Of a DNA stretch of 57,948 nt, positions 1-7,663 are shown piece after piece; the first letter of the stretch is position 1, and each line of letters opens with the position of its first letter. The notes under the pieces are model-generated. The model was not told the origin of the DNA and made no database searches. It was given only the letters and a program-made list of their open reading frames with translations. Both the position numbers and the translations under genes were made by a program. Source of the stretch: an uncultured Lachnospiraceae bacterium (GTDB taxonomy: Bacteria; Bacillota; Clostridia; Lachnospirales; Lachnospiraceae); assembly GCA_910579495.1 (NCBI GenBank), contig CAJTVD010000002.1:54364-112311 (forward strand), in the 5' to 3' direction.

Positions 1-274
1 CATGTTTTAAACCTAAATTCCTCGCAGCAGAAACTCCTTTTTTTCTCTGTTGCAAAAATATAATATTATCAAAACTTTTTTTGTAATATTTGCATAGGGA
101 AGCGGAACTATCTGTTGAACCATCATCTATCAAAATAACCTCCATCAAATTGAAAGCATAGCTTTGCATTATTAATGATTTCAAACAGTTTTTTATACAT
201 TCTTCGTGGTTATATATAGGAATTATGATGGAAATATTTATTTTTCGGCTATTTCTTTTAAATTTTAATCTCAA
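1..274 (-). CDS. Glycosyltransferase family 2, N-terminal part (runs off window)
   Basis: The minus strand reads from an apparent TTG start, 10 nt after the stop of the tarJ-like gene, into a GT-A fold N-terminus. It shows the nucleotide-binding strand ISIIIPIYN, then EVILIDDGSTD (the first conserved Asp pair of GT2 enzymes) and GVSAARNLG. These signatures are diagnostic for family 2 glycosyltransferases, which transfer a sugar from a nucleotide-sugar donor. About 91 residues are visible and the rest lies outside the window. No ATG is available in this frame before the conserved region. The TTG has a weak AGTAGG about 5 nt upstream, so the start is likely but not certain. By context the enzyme builds the surface polymer of this locus together with the CDP-ribitol pair. 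The AT-rich composition matches the two neighbouring genes and differs from the rest of the locus. Confidence 0.75.
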   Translation of the reverse strand, partial: MRLKFKRNSRKINISIIIPIYNHEECIKNCLKSLIMQSYAFNLMEVILIDDGSTDSSASLCKYYKKSFDNIIFLQQRKKGVSAARNLGLKH

Positions 275-284
275 TTTTGCCTAC

Positions 285-1316
285 TTAAATCCTCCAATTT
301 AAAATTATTTTATAATCTGCAATTTTTGACTGGTTAAATGCTTTATGTATGTCGTTTACTTCATTTATTTCTACCTCCCCAGAAATCAAATTACTTATTC
401 GTCTTCTAATATTCTCATTAGTGTCTAAAATATCTATAGTCTTTATAAAATCACTTCTCTCTGACCTGCTTCTTCCTAACAAAGTGATCCCCTTTTCCAA
501 AACCATTCTTGTATTAACCGGAACCGCCTCCTCACTTACACCTAACAACAACAATAACCCTTCCGGTAAGATGTGGTCAATTATTTGATTAATCGCATTG
601 CCTGACTGTGCACCTCCTACACATTCAAAACAATCATCGAATTCAGCATCATCTGGAAGTTCACTTAAAGAACAAGTATGGTTCACAAAAGAAAACATAT
701 CCAGCTTTGCCTTACTTCCCCCTATTACAGTAATCTCAGCAGAAGGAATAAAATATTTCAATACGCAACTAACTGCATATCCCATCGCGCCACTTCCCCA
801 AACTCCTATTTTTCTTTTTATTCCATTCCTCTTTCCAGCACTTCTATCTAAATAAGAACTTACTGCATGAATTGCTACACTAATAAATTCTGTAAATGCT
901 GCAATATTTTGATCCATTTTTTCAAACTTTATCACTTGTGATTGGGGTATGCTCACAAGTTCCTGCATAAATCCATCTGCCCCACTAGAACGAAACAAAG
1001 AATCTCGTCTATAATTTTCATGGTATTGCATATTTATTCCAGGAATATTAGGCAACATAACTACTTGATCCCCTGCTTTAAATTTACCAGTTATGTCATA
1101 TACAACACTTCCACATGCTTCATGAATCAGTGCCAAAGGCAATTTTTCCTTTAAAACTTTAGCATTTCTCATTCCAAAATAATATCTGATATCAGCTTTA
1201 CAAATAGATAATTTTTCTGGCCTTACTATTATATTATCTGAATGACAATCTATATTTTCATAAAATGACTCTACTATAAGTGGTGCTGTAAGCTTGTACA
1301 ATGTATTAATCATCAA
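285..1316 (-). CDS. tarJ: TarJ-like ribulose-5-phosphate reductase (medium-chain dehydrogenase fold)
   Basis: A 343-residue protein of the medium-chain dehydrogenase/reductase superfamily. The GroES-like half has LSICKADIRYY and ALIHEACGSVV followed by GDQVVMLPN. The Rossmann half has GVWGSGAMGY. TarJ enzymes reduce ribulose 5-phosphate to ribitol 5-phosphate with NADPH, which the partner cytidylyltransferase activates to CDP-ribitol. The start overlaps the last 11 bases of the tarI-like gene, and this tight coupling is typical of TarI/TarJ pairs in teichoic acid and capsule loci. The function rests mainly on that pairing, because the dehydrogenase fold alone does not fix the substrate. Base composition is markedly AT-rich compared with the genes beyond 2870, which suggests separate acquisition. 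An unrelated sugar-alcohol dehydrogenase is the main alternative. Confidence 0.75.
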   Translation of the reverse strand: MMINTLYKLTAPLIVESFYENIDCHSDNIIVRPEKLSICKADIRYYFGMRNAKVLKEKLPLALIHEACGSVVYDITGKFKAGDQVVMLPNIPGINMQYHENYRRDSLFRSSGADGFMQELVSIPQSQVIKFEKMDQNIAAFTEFISVAIHAVSSYLDRSAGKRNGIKRKIGVWGSGAMGYAVSCVLKYFIPSAEITVIGGSKAKLDMFSFVNHTCSLSELPDDAEFDDCFECVGGAQSGNAINQIIDHILPEGLLLLLGVSEEAVPVNTRMVLEKGITLLGRSRSERSDFIKTIDILDTNENIRRRISNLISGEVEINEVNDIHKAFNQSKIADYKIILNWRI

Positions 1317-2019
1317 CTAAATCCCCTACCATCAACTGAGCCATTTTTAAATCAAAAGGATATGTAATCTTAAAATTTGCCACATCCCCTTTTACCAGCT
1401 TTACTTTATAATTTCTCAAATAAAATAACTTACAGGCATCTGTGACAATATTTAATTCTTCCTCTGTCATCCCATTATACACATCCTCAAATAACTTGAT
1501 ATTAAAAGATTGGGGCGTTTGCCCCTGATACATTTCTCTTCTAACTGGAATATCTGTGATAAATTCCTGATCTCCCGACCTTACAATTGTATCTGTTGCT
1601 TCCGCAACCGTATCACATACACCATATTTCATAACAGCCTGCACATTTTCATGAATAATTCTCAAACTTAAAAATGGACGGACAGCATCATGCGTTACCA
1701 AAATTGCATCATCCCCGGCCTTACATTTTTCACGTGCTGCTATCGCAATGTTTTTTATCGTTTCATTCCGATTTACACCTCCAGATATAATAAATATTTT
1801 ATCTGTATCTATAAAATATTTGTAAGCTAAATCATACATTAGGCTTAACCAGTCTGGATGCGTTCCTACAATGATGTAATCAATATCAGGACTAACCATA
1901 AATTTTTCAATAGTATGTATAATTATAGGCTTTCCCATTAAATCAATAAACTGTTTCGGCCTAATATTTTGCCCCATGCGCATTCCTACGCCACCAGCTA
2001 CAATTCCTGCTATTACCAT
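1306..2019 (-). CDS. tarI: TarI/IspD-family cytidylyltransferase, likely ribitol-5-phosphate cytidylyltransferase
   Basis: A 237-residue protein of the IspD/TarI family of CTP-dependent nucleotidyltransferases. It has the N-terminal AGGVGMRMG loop that binds CTP, then RPKQF, THDAVRPF and TPQSF, all signature segments of the family. IspD itself (isoprenoid pathway) and TarI (CDP-ribitol) are close relatives. The overlap with a TarJ-like reductase and the polysaccharide setting favour TarI, which makes CDP-ribitol from CTP and ribitol 5-phosphate in the cytoplasm. The start ATG is preceded by GAGG (AGGTGAGG) about 5 nt upstream. A role in a teichoic-acid-like or ribitol-phosphate-containing capsule is inferred. 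Confidence 0.8.
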   Translation of the reverse strand: MVIAGIVAGGVGMRMGQNIRPKQFIDLMGKPIIIHTIEKFMVSPDIDYIIVGTHPDWLSLMYDLAYKYFIDTDKIFIISGGVNRNETIKNIAIAAREKCKAGDDAILVTHDAVRPFLSLRIIHENVQAVMKYGVCDTVAEATDTIVRSGDQEFITDIPVRREMYQGQTPQSFNIKLFEDVYNGMTEEELNIVTDACKLFYLRNYKVKLVKGDVANFKITYPFDLKMAQLMVGDLVDD

Positions 2020-2074
2020 GGCTCCTCACCTCTGAATGTTCTTTAAATATAACTCATAATTTTCTTTTGACATT

Positions 2075-2612
2075 TTATAAAATCTTATTTTTCCGTAAAA
2101 AGTCTTGATACCTAATATATTTTTCTTTGTAATTTAAATTAAATGCAGTATAATCTGCCAGTTCATAATAATATTTTATAGTCTTATTGTCATCAAAATC
2201 CTGAATTTTTATAAATGGCAAATTAAAATAACGGACAAGTTCCTCTATTCGGCTATCTATTATATCAGCAGCATTTTCAGGAGAAAACTTATATTCTGTC
2301 TGTTCAATAAAATCATATCCCCTATTTGCACTGTATGTAAGAAAATGCTTCTCATCTATTGAAAGTAATCCATAAAAAGTTCGAAAGTTTACGCTCACTT
2401 TATTAATTGGATTGGTTGTTTTACTGATTTTAAAATCAGGGTTTCCATTATAATATAATGAAGGACAGCCTATAATTTCAATAATTTTAATACCATTCTT
2501 TCCATATTGTATGTGTAGAAAAGTCTAAACTGCAATCTTTTATAAAAAACTCAAAAATCTCTTTTTCTTTTATCTCATCATGCGTACATACAGAATAGTT
2601 ACTATTATAAAT
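2075..2612 (-). pseudogene. Decayed polysaccharide pyruvyl transferase-like gene (C-terminal remnant, frameshifted)
   Basis: The last 107 codons are open as an ORF, but the same frame continues upstream to about 2527 and encodes EIIGCPSLYYNG. A GCPSL segment of this kind is characteristic of polysaccharide pyruvyl transferase (WcaK-like) proteins. Just upstream, overlapping 2490-2612, a second frame reads IYNSNYSVCTHDEIKEKE and then stops. This fits the preceding part of the same gene displaced by a frameshift. Nothing resembling the N-terminal half precedes it. I read this as a truncated, frameshifted remnant of an enzyme that would have added ketal pyruvate to, or otherwise modified, the polymer. 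The family assignment rests on a short motif and is moderate. Confidence 0.5.
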
Positions 2613-2735
2613 TTATTTACAGCGATTGTCTTGATTTTTTAGTGTTTAAAAGGCAAATATGCATATATTTGGCCAATAACACTTCTTATGCAATTCTCTG
2701 CAAGTATCTGCTCTACATTATAGACCAGAATAATA

Positions 2736-2753
2736 ACTGCCACTTTAGGCAGT
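2736..2753 (-). terminator. Weak hairpin in the 258-bp gap downstream of the HAD/SRDG gene
   Basis: The stretch 2613-2870 has no credible gene. It contains one 6-bp stem (ACTGCC/GGCAGT, 6-nt loop) that could end transcripts of the HAD gene at 2871-5003, but only a poor U-run follows on the minus strand. The rest is AT-rich sequence marking the boundary between the AT-rich tail of the locus and its GC-richer body. Confidence 0.25.
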
Positions 2754-2870
2754 CTATTTAAATCTTTTCTGCCCCCCTAATTCTTTAAAACAAATATTAC
2801 TATTTTCTTTCATTTCCTTATTCAATCTTGTATCCTCTCCAATTATGTTTTTAATTTTTTAACAGTCAAA

Positions 2871-5003
2871 CTATATCCCCACTTCCAACCCCCCAGCCTC
2901 TCCATTCCTTCCCTGCAGCAATATCTTCATCACCGCATACGCATCACTTCCCGAAACCCTCTTTGCCAATCCCTCCCCCATCCCCATCATTTCCACGAAA
3001 TCCAAAATCCCCCTTTGAATTTCCGCTACCACATTCCCATCCACATCCGGTTCTTTCAACTGTACCCAGCAGATTTCCCTCCCATCCTTATCCCTCTTTA
3101 AATAAAATCCCTTAAGGCTCCCCTGGGCTGAGCTGCACAAAAGCTCCACCCCCAGGTTATGCCCTTTTGCCGCGTCATGCCACTTCCAGATTTCCCTGTT
3201 CATATCCTGTGAAAAAAGATAGCTAACCAGCCAGCCTTCTGCCAGTTGGGGTTCACTCATATTCGGTTCCCCATTATGGACTGAGTTTGTCCCGGCTAAA
3301 AGCCCTACTACTTCGCAGTCCAGGCACCATATCTTATTTACAATATAATTAAGCGCCACAGCGCCGCTCCCTGCCCATCCTATATCCACTGCCGCCACAC
3401 GCCTGCAGCCTTTTAAAACCTTTTCATAATAGAGCTTTCCTGCCGCAAGCTGCCCTTTATAGTGTGAAAGCACTTCCTCCCAATGGATGGACAGATATTC
3501 CCTTACTGATTCCACATTTTTATCCGTCAGTTCCGTTTGGGGTGATATCCTCTCCCCCCCGATGCCTTTCCCCGGGAAAGCCTGCCCGCTTTGGGCGGCA
3601 GGGGTATAATCCTGCATTCTTCCTGCCACATCTGGCAATTCCTGGCACATTCCATCCAGCATGTCTTCAATTTCCATGCTCTGGAATATCTGTGCCAGGG
3701 ACAGCTTCTGGTTCACCTTATGGTCCAAAAATCTTCTGAAATAGTCATATTTAAAATATTCCGCCGCCATCTTTGTTGCTGCCAGCCTGGACCAGTACAC
3801 ATATTCTGTTTTCCCATCCCCTGCTTCTTCCGGATAAAGCAGGGCATAAGCCCTGCTTAAGATTTCCCCGTCCCTGGACAGGAACAGTAGCTTGTCAATA
3901 TCATGGTTCTTTACATATTCATGGATAAACTGGCAATACCCTGTTACAAACAGCCCGCCATAAATAAATCCCAGTTCATATTCCCGGCTATATGTTTTCA
4001 GCCCATTATGGATATGGGCGTTTACAATGCCTCTGTACAGGGAACCAGTTACCGCCGACATATCTTCCGCCCGGTAAGGCATACCTGCCAGATTGACATT
4101 CTGGTAAAATTCCGCATCAAAGCCGCATTTCCTTGCCATTTTTACATCCGCTTCCGGGTGGTCACCTACGTGGACATATTTTTTTTCATGGCCGTAGGTT
4201 TCTTTTACTTTTTCAAAAAGCTTCCCATCCCCTTTGGACATCCCCAGTTCACAGGATACAAAGCAGCGGTCAATTCCCTGGTAGCCACATTTTATAAGAA
4301 GCTTCTCAATCACTTCGCCGGGAAGGTACATATCGGACACACAGATAATTTTTTTATCCAGTTTTCTCCCTTTCAAATTTTTATGCAGGCAGCGGAAGGT
4401 TTCCAGCATATAGGGATTACCGAAGCAAAGCGCCATTTCCGTTTCTATTTCTGTACCCATTCCCTTTTTTACAGGAACTCCCGCACGGATTTCCATCTCT
4501 TCATAGATTTCTTTCAGTGTTACTTCATAGCTGCCACACTGCATTTTTGCTTTCTGCCTGGTGCGCCATTCTACTTCCCGGCGGATGCGTTCAAAGTCCA
4601 GGTAGCCAAGCTTTTCCCCGACCCTGAAAAACAAATCTGCCGGGCTGGAAAAAGGCCGGAATATTAGTGTGTCAAAGATATCAAACGATATTATGTCATA
4701 TTGTAAAAGACGCCCTGCAAATTTTTCCGGTCCCTCCCGCATGGAAAGCGCCGACTCACTGCCCTTCTTTGGCATCCCTTTTTTCCCATCCGGGTAAAAA
4801 ATTTCCCTGTCCCATTTTTTATGCAAAATCCCACAGGAAAGGTTCATGCCAAGAAGTGCGGCCCAGGCGTAGATTCTTCCTGGGACTCCGTTTTTCCTCT
4901 GGCGCAGCGCGTGATATCTTCTCCTGATGGCAGGTACACGGTTTACAAGCAGTTGGTATAATTCCATTCTCATTCCTGTCCCCATCCTTCCTGGCCGCTC
5001 CAT
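2871..5003 (-). CDS. HAD-superfamily hydrolase fused to an SRDG-type domain (COG5610-like)
   Basis: A 710-residue two-domain cytoplasmic protein. The HAD phosphatase half shows motif I FDIFDTL (Asp108 and Asp111), motif II VSDMYLP (222-228), a candidate motif III Lys257 and motif IV GDHPEADV (280-287), so its catalytic residues look complete. The second half begins around residue 340 and carries LLFLSRDGE (about 372-380). The same block, FLARDGWLL, occurs in the separate 468-residue protein at 7629-9035. Proteins of this build (COG5610) are recurrent in surface polysaccharide loci but have no defined reaction. The start codon overlaps the stop of the ABC ATPase gene by one base, implying translational coupling. 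Alternative in-frame ATGs lie at codons 7, 11 and 13. Phosphate removal from a glycan precursor is only a guess. Confidence 0.7.
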   Translation of the reverse strand: MERPGRMGTGMRMELYQLLVNRVPAIRRRYHALRQRKNGVPGRIYAWAALLGMNLSCGILHKKWDREIFYPDGKKGMPKKGSESALSMREGPEKFAGRLLQYDIISFDIFDTLIFRPFSSPADLFFRVGEKLGYLDFERIRREVEWRTRQKAKMQCGSYEVTLKEIYEEMEIRAGVPVKKGMGTEIETEMALCFGNPYMLETFRCLHKNLKGRKLDKKIICVSDMYLPGEVIEKLLIKCGYQGIDRCFVSCELGMSKGDGKLFEKVKETYGHEKKYVHVGDHPEADVKMARKCGFDAEFYQNVNLAGMPYRAEDMSAVTGSLYRGIVNAHIHNGLKTYSREYELGFIYGGLFVTGYCQFIHEYVKNHDIDKLLFLSRDGEILSRAYALLYPEEAGDGKTEYVYWSRLAATKMAAEYFKYDYFRRFLDHKVNQKLSLAQIFQSMEIEDMLDGMCQELPDVAGRMQDYTPAAQSGQAFPGKGIGGERISPQTELTDKNVESVREYLSIHWEEVLSHYKGQLAAGKLYYEKVLKGCRRVAAVDIGWAGSGAVALNYIVNKIWCLDCEVVGLLAGTNSVHNGEPNMSEPQLAEGWLVSYLFSQDMNREIWKWHDAAKGHNLGVELLCSSAQGSLKGFYLKRDKDGREICWVQLKEPDVDGNVVAEIQRGILDFVEMMGMGEGLAKRVSGSDAYAVMKILLQGRNGEAGGLEVGI

Positions 5004-6796
5004 CAGCCTTCCGGCTGCATTCCCTGGTAGGCGCGGCAGACTTCTTTGGGATCGCCTGTCATCCGCAGCCTGCCCTTCTCAATCCATACACACCTGGTAC
5101 AGTGTTCAAGAATTGTCCCCATACCGTGGGACACTAATAGCACTGTGCTTCCCCCATGAATCATTTCCTTAATTCTTTTCAGGCTTTTTTTTCTGAAAAA
5201 CTCATCCCCCACAGACAAAACCTCATCCAGAATCAGAATTTCCGCTGCTGCTCCCGCTGTGGCAATAGCGAAACCAAGCCGGGAAACCATACCGCTGGAA
5301 AAGTTTTTCACCTTCTCTTCCATAAAATCCTGCAGTTCTGCAAATTTCACAATATCTTCGTAGTGTTCATCCAGAAATTTTTTTGAATAGCCTATGATTG
5401 AGCCATTCAGATAAACATTTTCCCTTGCCGTAAGTTCTCCGTCAAACCCGGTTCCCAGGGTAAGAAGCTGGACTTTCCTTCTGTTGACCTCTACCTTTCC
5501 TTCTGTGGGCTTGATTGCACCGGACACAATTTTTAAAAGTGTGCTTTTTCCAGAACCATTTGTTCCGATAATCCCCACCACTTCCCCTCTGTACACATTG
5601 AAGCTCACATGGTAGAGGGCATAAAGCTTCCGGTAAGTAATCTGCCGCTTGGCCATTTGTATAAAATAGTCCTTCAATCCAGAAGGATTACTGGAAGATA
5701 AATGGAATTCCATCGTCACATCATTTACCCTGATAACAGGGCTCCCTAATTCTCTTTCCAGCTTTTCCTCCTGCAGAAGGGAATCCGGCTCATTCTCCAG
5801 GTCATAGATTAACAGTTCCCCATCTTCGTTTTCTCCGGAAGGGGATACGGGCAGCGCTTTATCCCCATCCAGTGCCTTCTCTTCTGTATTGTCCTTCGCC
5901 AAAAACTTCCGCAGACCGAAAAGCAGCAGCTCTACTACTACCACCAAAGCCAACGCTGCCAGCGCAAGGATCAGATAAGTATTGTAATATACAGGCTTCT
6001 TTTGTACGTTTCCTGCCTGGGTGTTTTCTTCCCCCTCCTGTAAGGGATTTTTTTCCTGCTGTCCTGCTTCTTCCTTTGGAGCCAGGTTTTCATCGCCCCA
6101 GCCTGCCTCCACATCCCCGGGCACCAGCGGTTCCTGGCTTCTTGCCTCCACTTCTCCTTCCTGCATGGGTGCTTCATTCTCAGGTATGGCTTCCCCGTCT
6201 TCCCTGCCATCCTCCACACCTGCATTGAAAGGCTCCTGGGCATCTGCTTCCCCATCGCCCGGCCCTGCCAAATCCTGCCCCTGCTGGCCTTCCCCTTCGT
6301 TTTCCTCCGGTAATTGGTTTTCCTCTTCCTGCCCGTCTTCTTCCTGGGAGGATATCCCTATGTAAACAGGGGCAGTGCCCAGCACTGTCAAAGTACATTC
6401 CTCTCCCTCTTTGGTACGGACATCTGCTGATGTGATTGCCAGGGAACCTTCCCCCTCCACGATGGGCCGAAATTGAAGCCAGTATTTGATGCCTTCATCT
6501 CTTGGGCTTCCTGTAAGGGTCAGTATCCCATTTTCCTCATCCACTCCGTCCGCCCCAGACACATATTCCAAACACTGCCTGTCATATTTCATTGTTACAT
6601 GATATTCACCAATTTCAGTATCCCCGCTGATATACACGCCTACGGGAAAAGCCACGCCCTCTTCCCCGTTATACCAGTTAGAGCCAAAGGTAACGGATGC
6701 CTCTGCTGCCAGTGCATGCAGAGGATTTAAGGCCATCATGCAGGCCATGGCAGCTGCCAGGATTTTCCGTTTCCTGTATCCATTCATTTTTCTCAT
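5003..6796 (-). CDS. Polysaccharide-export ABC ATPase (Wzt/TagH-like) with an N-terminal secreted cohesin-like domain
   Basis: A 597-residue protein of unusual build. Residues 1-31 form a signal peptide ending ALA-A. Residues 32-147 look like a cohesin-type beta-sandwich (GEYHVTMKYD, then NGILTLTG and GEGSLAITSADV). Residues 150-268 are a very acidic Glu/Gln/Pro-rich linker, and 272-295 are a hydrophobic membrane segment. Residues 353-590 are an ABC ATPase with Walker A GTNGSGKST (411-419), signature NFSSGM (498-503), Walker B ILILDE (520-525) and the switch His557. The ATPase is of the short Wzt/TagH class that works with an ABC-2 permease, here the next gene upstream (6827-7663). The predicted topology puts the cohesin-like domain outside and the ATPase inside. 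In Bacillus TagH the extra domain is at the other end. Two ATGs (codons 1 and 4) are possible starts. Confidence 0.8.
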   Translation of the reverse strand: MRKMNGYRKRKILAAAMACMMALNPLHALAAEASVTFGSNWYNGEEGVAFPVGVYISGDTEIGEYHVTMKYDRQCLEYVSGADGVDEENGILTLTGSPRDEGIKYWLQFRPIVEGEGSLAITSADVRTKEGEECTLTVLGTAPVYIGISSQEEDGQEEENQLPEENEGEGQQGQDLAGPGDGEADAQEPFNAGVEDGREDGEAIPENEAPMQEGEVEARSQEPLVPGDVEAGWGDENLAPKEEAGQQEKNPLQEGEENTQAGNVQKKPVYYNTYLILALAALALVVVVELLLFGLRKFLAKDNTEEKALDGDKALPVSPSGENEDGELLIYDLENEPDSLLQEEKLERELGSPVIRVNDVTMEFHLSSSNPSGLKDYFIQMAKRQITYRKLYALYHVSFNVYRGEVVGIIGTNGSGKSTLLKIVSGAIKPTEGKVEVNRRKVQLLTLGTGFDGELTARENVYLNGSIIGYSKKFLDEHYEDIVKFAELQDFMEEKVKNFSSGMVSRLGFAIATAGAAAEILILDEVLSVGDEFFRKKSLKRIKEMIHGGSTVLLVSHGMGTILEHCTRCVWIEKGRLRMTGDPKEVCRAYQGMQPEG

Positions 6797-6826
6797 TCAG
6801 ACCATCTGCTCTCTTTTCATCCCAAC

Positions 6827-7663
6827 CTATATTTTCTGCATTACCTGGTTTTCCTTTAATTTGAATACGATTATCCCCACCCCAAGGCTTCCAAGGCTCC
6901 AGGCGCACAGCTCCAGCCAAAGTGCCGGTTCAGGGAACTGCCCATACATGACGCATTCCCTGGCAAAGGTAATCATCGCATACACTGGATTACATTCTAT
7001 TACCCCTCTCATGCCTTCCGACAGCCCGCTTACCGGGTAAAAAATTGCCGAAAGGTACATCCACAGGGTCAGTAAAACCGAATACAGATATTTAATATCT
7101 GCAAAAAATACATATGCCACAGCCAGTAAATATCCGATTCCCATAGAAAATGCCAACCCAAACAAGATATCCAGGGGAAGCAGCGCCATGGTCCAGCTTG
7201 GTTTTATGCGGAACACTGCCAGCATCATTACATATGCAATGCATGTATATCCAAAGTTCACCAGGGAGGTATAGATTCTTGACAGAATAAAGGTCTGCTT
7301 GGGCAGCTTCGCCCGTACCAGCAAACCCTTGTTGTCTACCAGCGCAGTCATGGCAGAATTGGTGGCACCGGAAAACAGCGACCAAAATATTTGTCCTGTC
7401 AGAAAATAAATAGGGAAATTTTCTATAGATCTTTTAAACATGGTGGAAAAAATCAGCGACATTACCACCATATTCAGCAAGGGGTTCAGTACGCTCCATA
7501 TGATCCCCAGGGAACTTCTGGCATATTTGCGCTTTATTTCCCTGGCTGTCAGTTCATTTATTACAAATAAATATTGCTTAACCTCTTCTTTTCGTTTCAG
7601 GAAGCTTTTCGGCCTCCTGCGTTTACGCTTATGTCCCACTTTTGCATAAAGCCTTTCTGGCAT
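6827..7663 (-). CDS. ABC-2 type permease for polysaccharide export (Wzm/TagG-like)
   Basis: A 278-residue integral membrane protein with the N-terminal amphipathic segment typical of Wzm/TagG (INELTAREIKRKYARSSLG), then about six membrane segments and the conserved YLSAIFYPVS stretch near residue 205. It would form the channel for an undecaprenyl-linked polymer, powered by the cohesin-ATPase encoded 30 bp downstream. The reading frame begins 35 bp inside the end of the upstream gene and no good ribosome binding site is visible. Translation may therefore be coupled to the upstream gene, or the true start may differ. The strongly basic N-terminus (GHKRKRRRPK) is cytoplasmic. Confidence 0.85.
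   Translation of the reverse strand: MPERLYAKVGHKRKRRRPKSFLKRKEEVKQYLFVINELTAREIKRKYARSSLGIIWSVLNPLLNMVVMSLIFSTMFKRSIENFPIYFLTGQIFWSLFSGATNSAMTALVDNKGLLVRAKLPKQTFILSRIYTSLVNFGYTCIAYVMMLAVFRIKPSWTMALLPLDILFGLAFSMGIGYLLAVAYVFFADIKYLYSVLLTLWMYLSAIFYPVSGLSEGMRGVIECNPVYAMITFARECVMYGQFPEPALWLELCAWSLGSLGVGIIVFKLKENQVMQKI

Noticed and set aside
3903..4667. A 254-codon plus-strand open frame inside the HAD gene
   Set aside because: Phe/His/Ile-rich shadow composition without motif, antisense to a well-supported gene.
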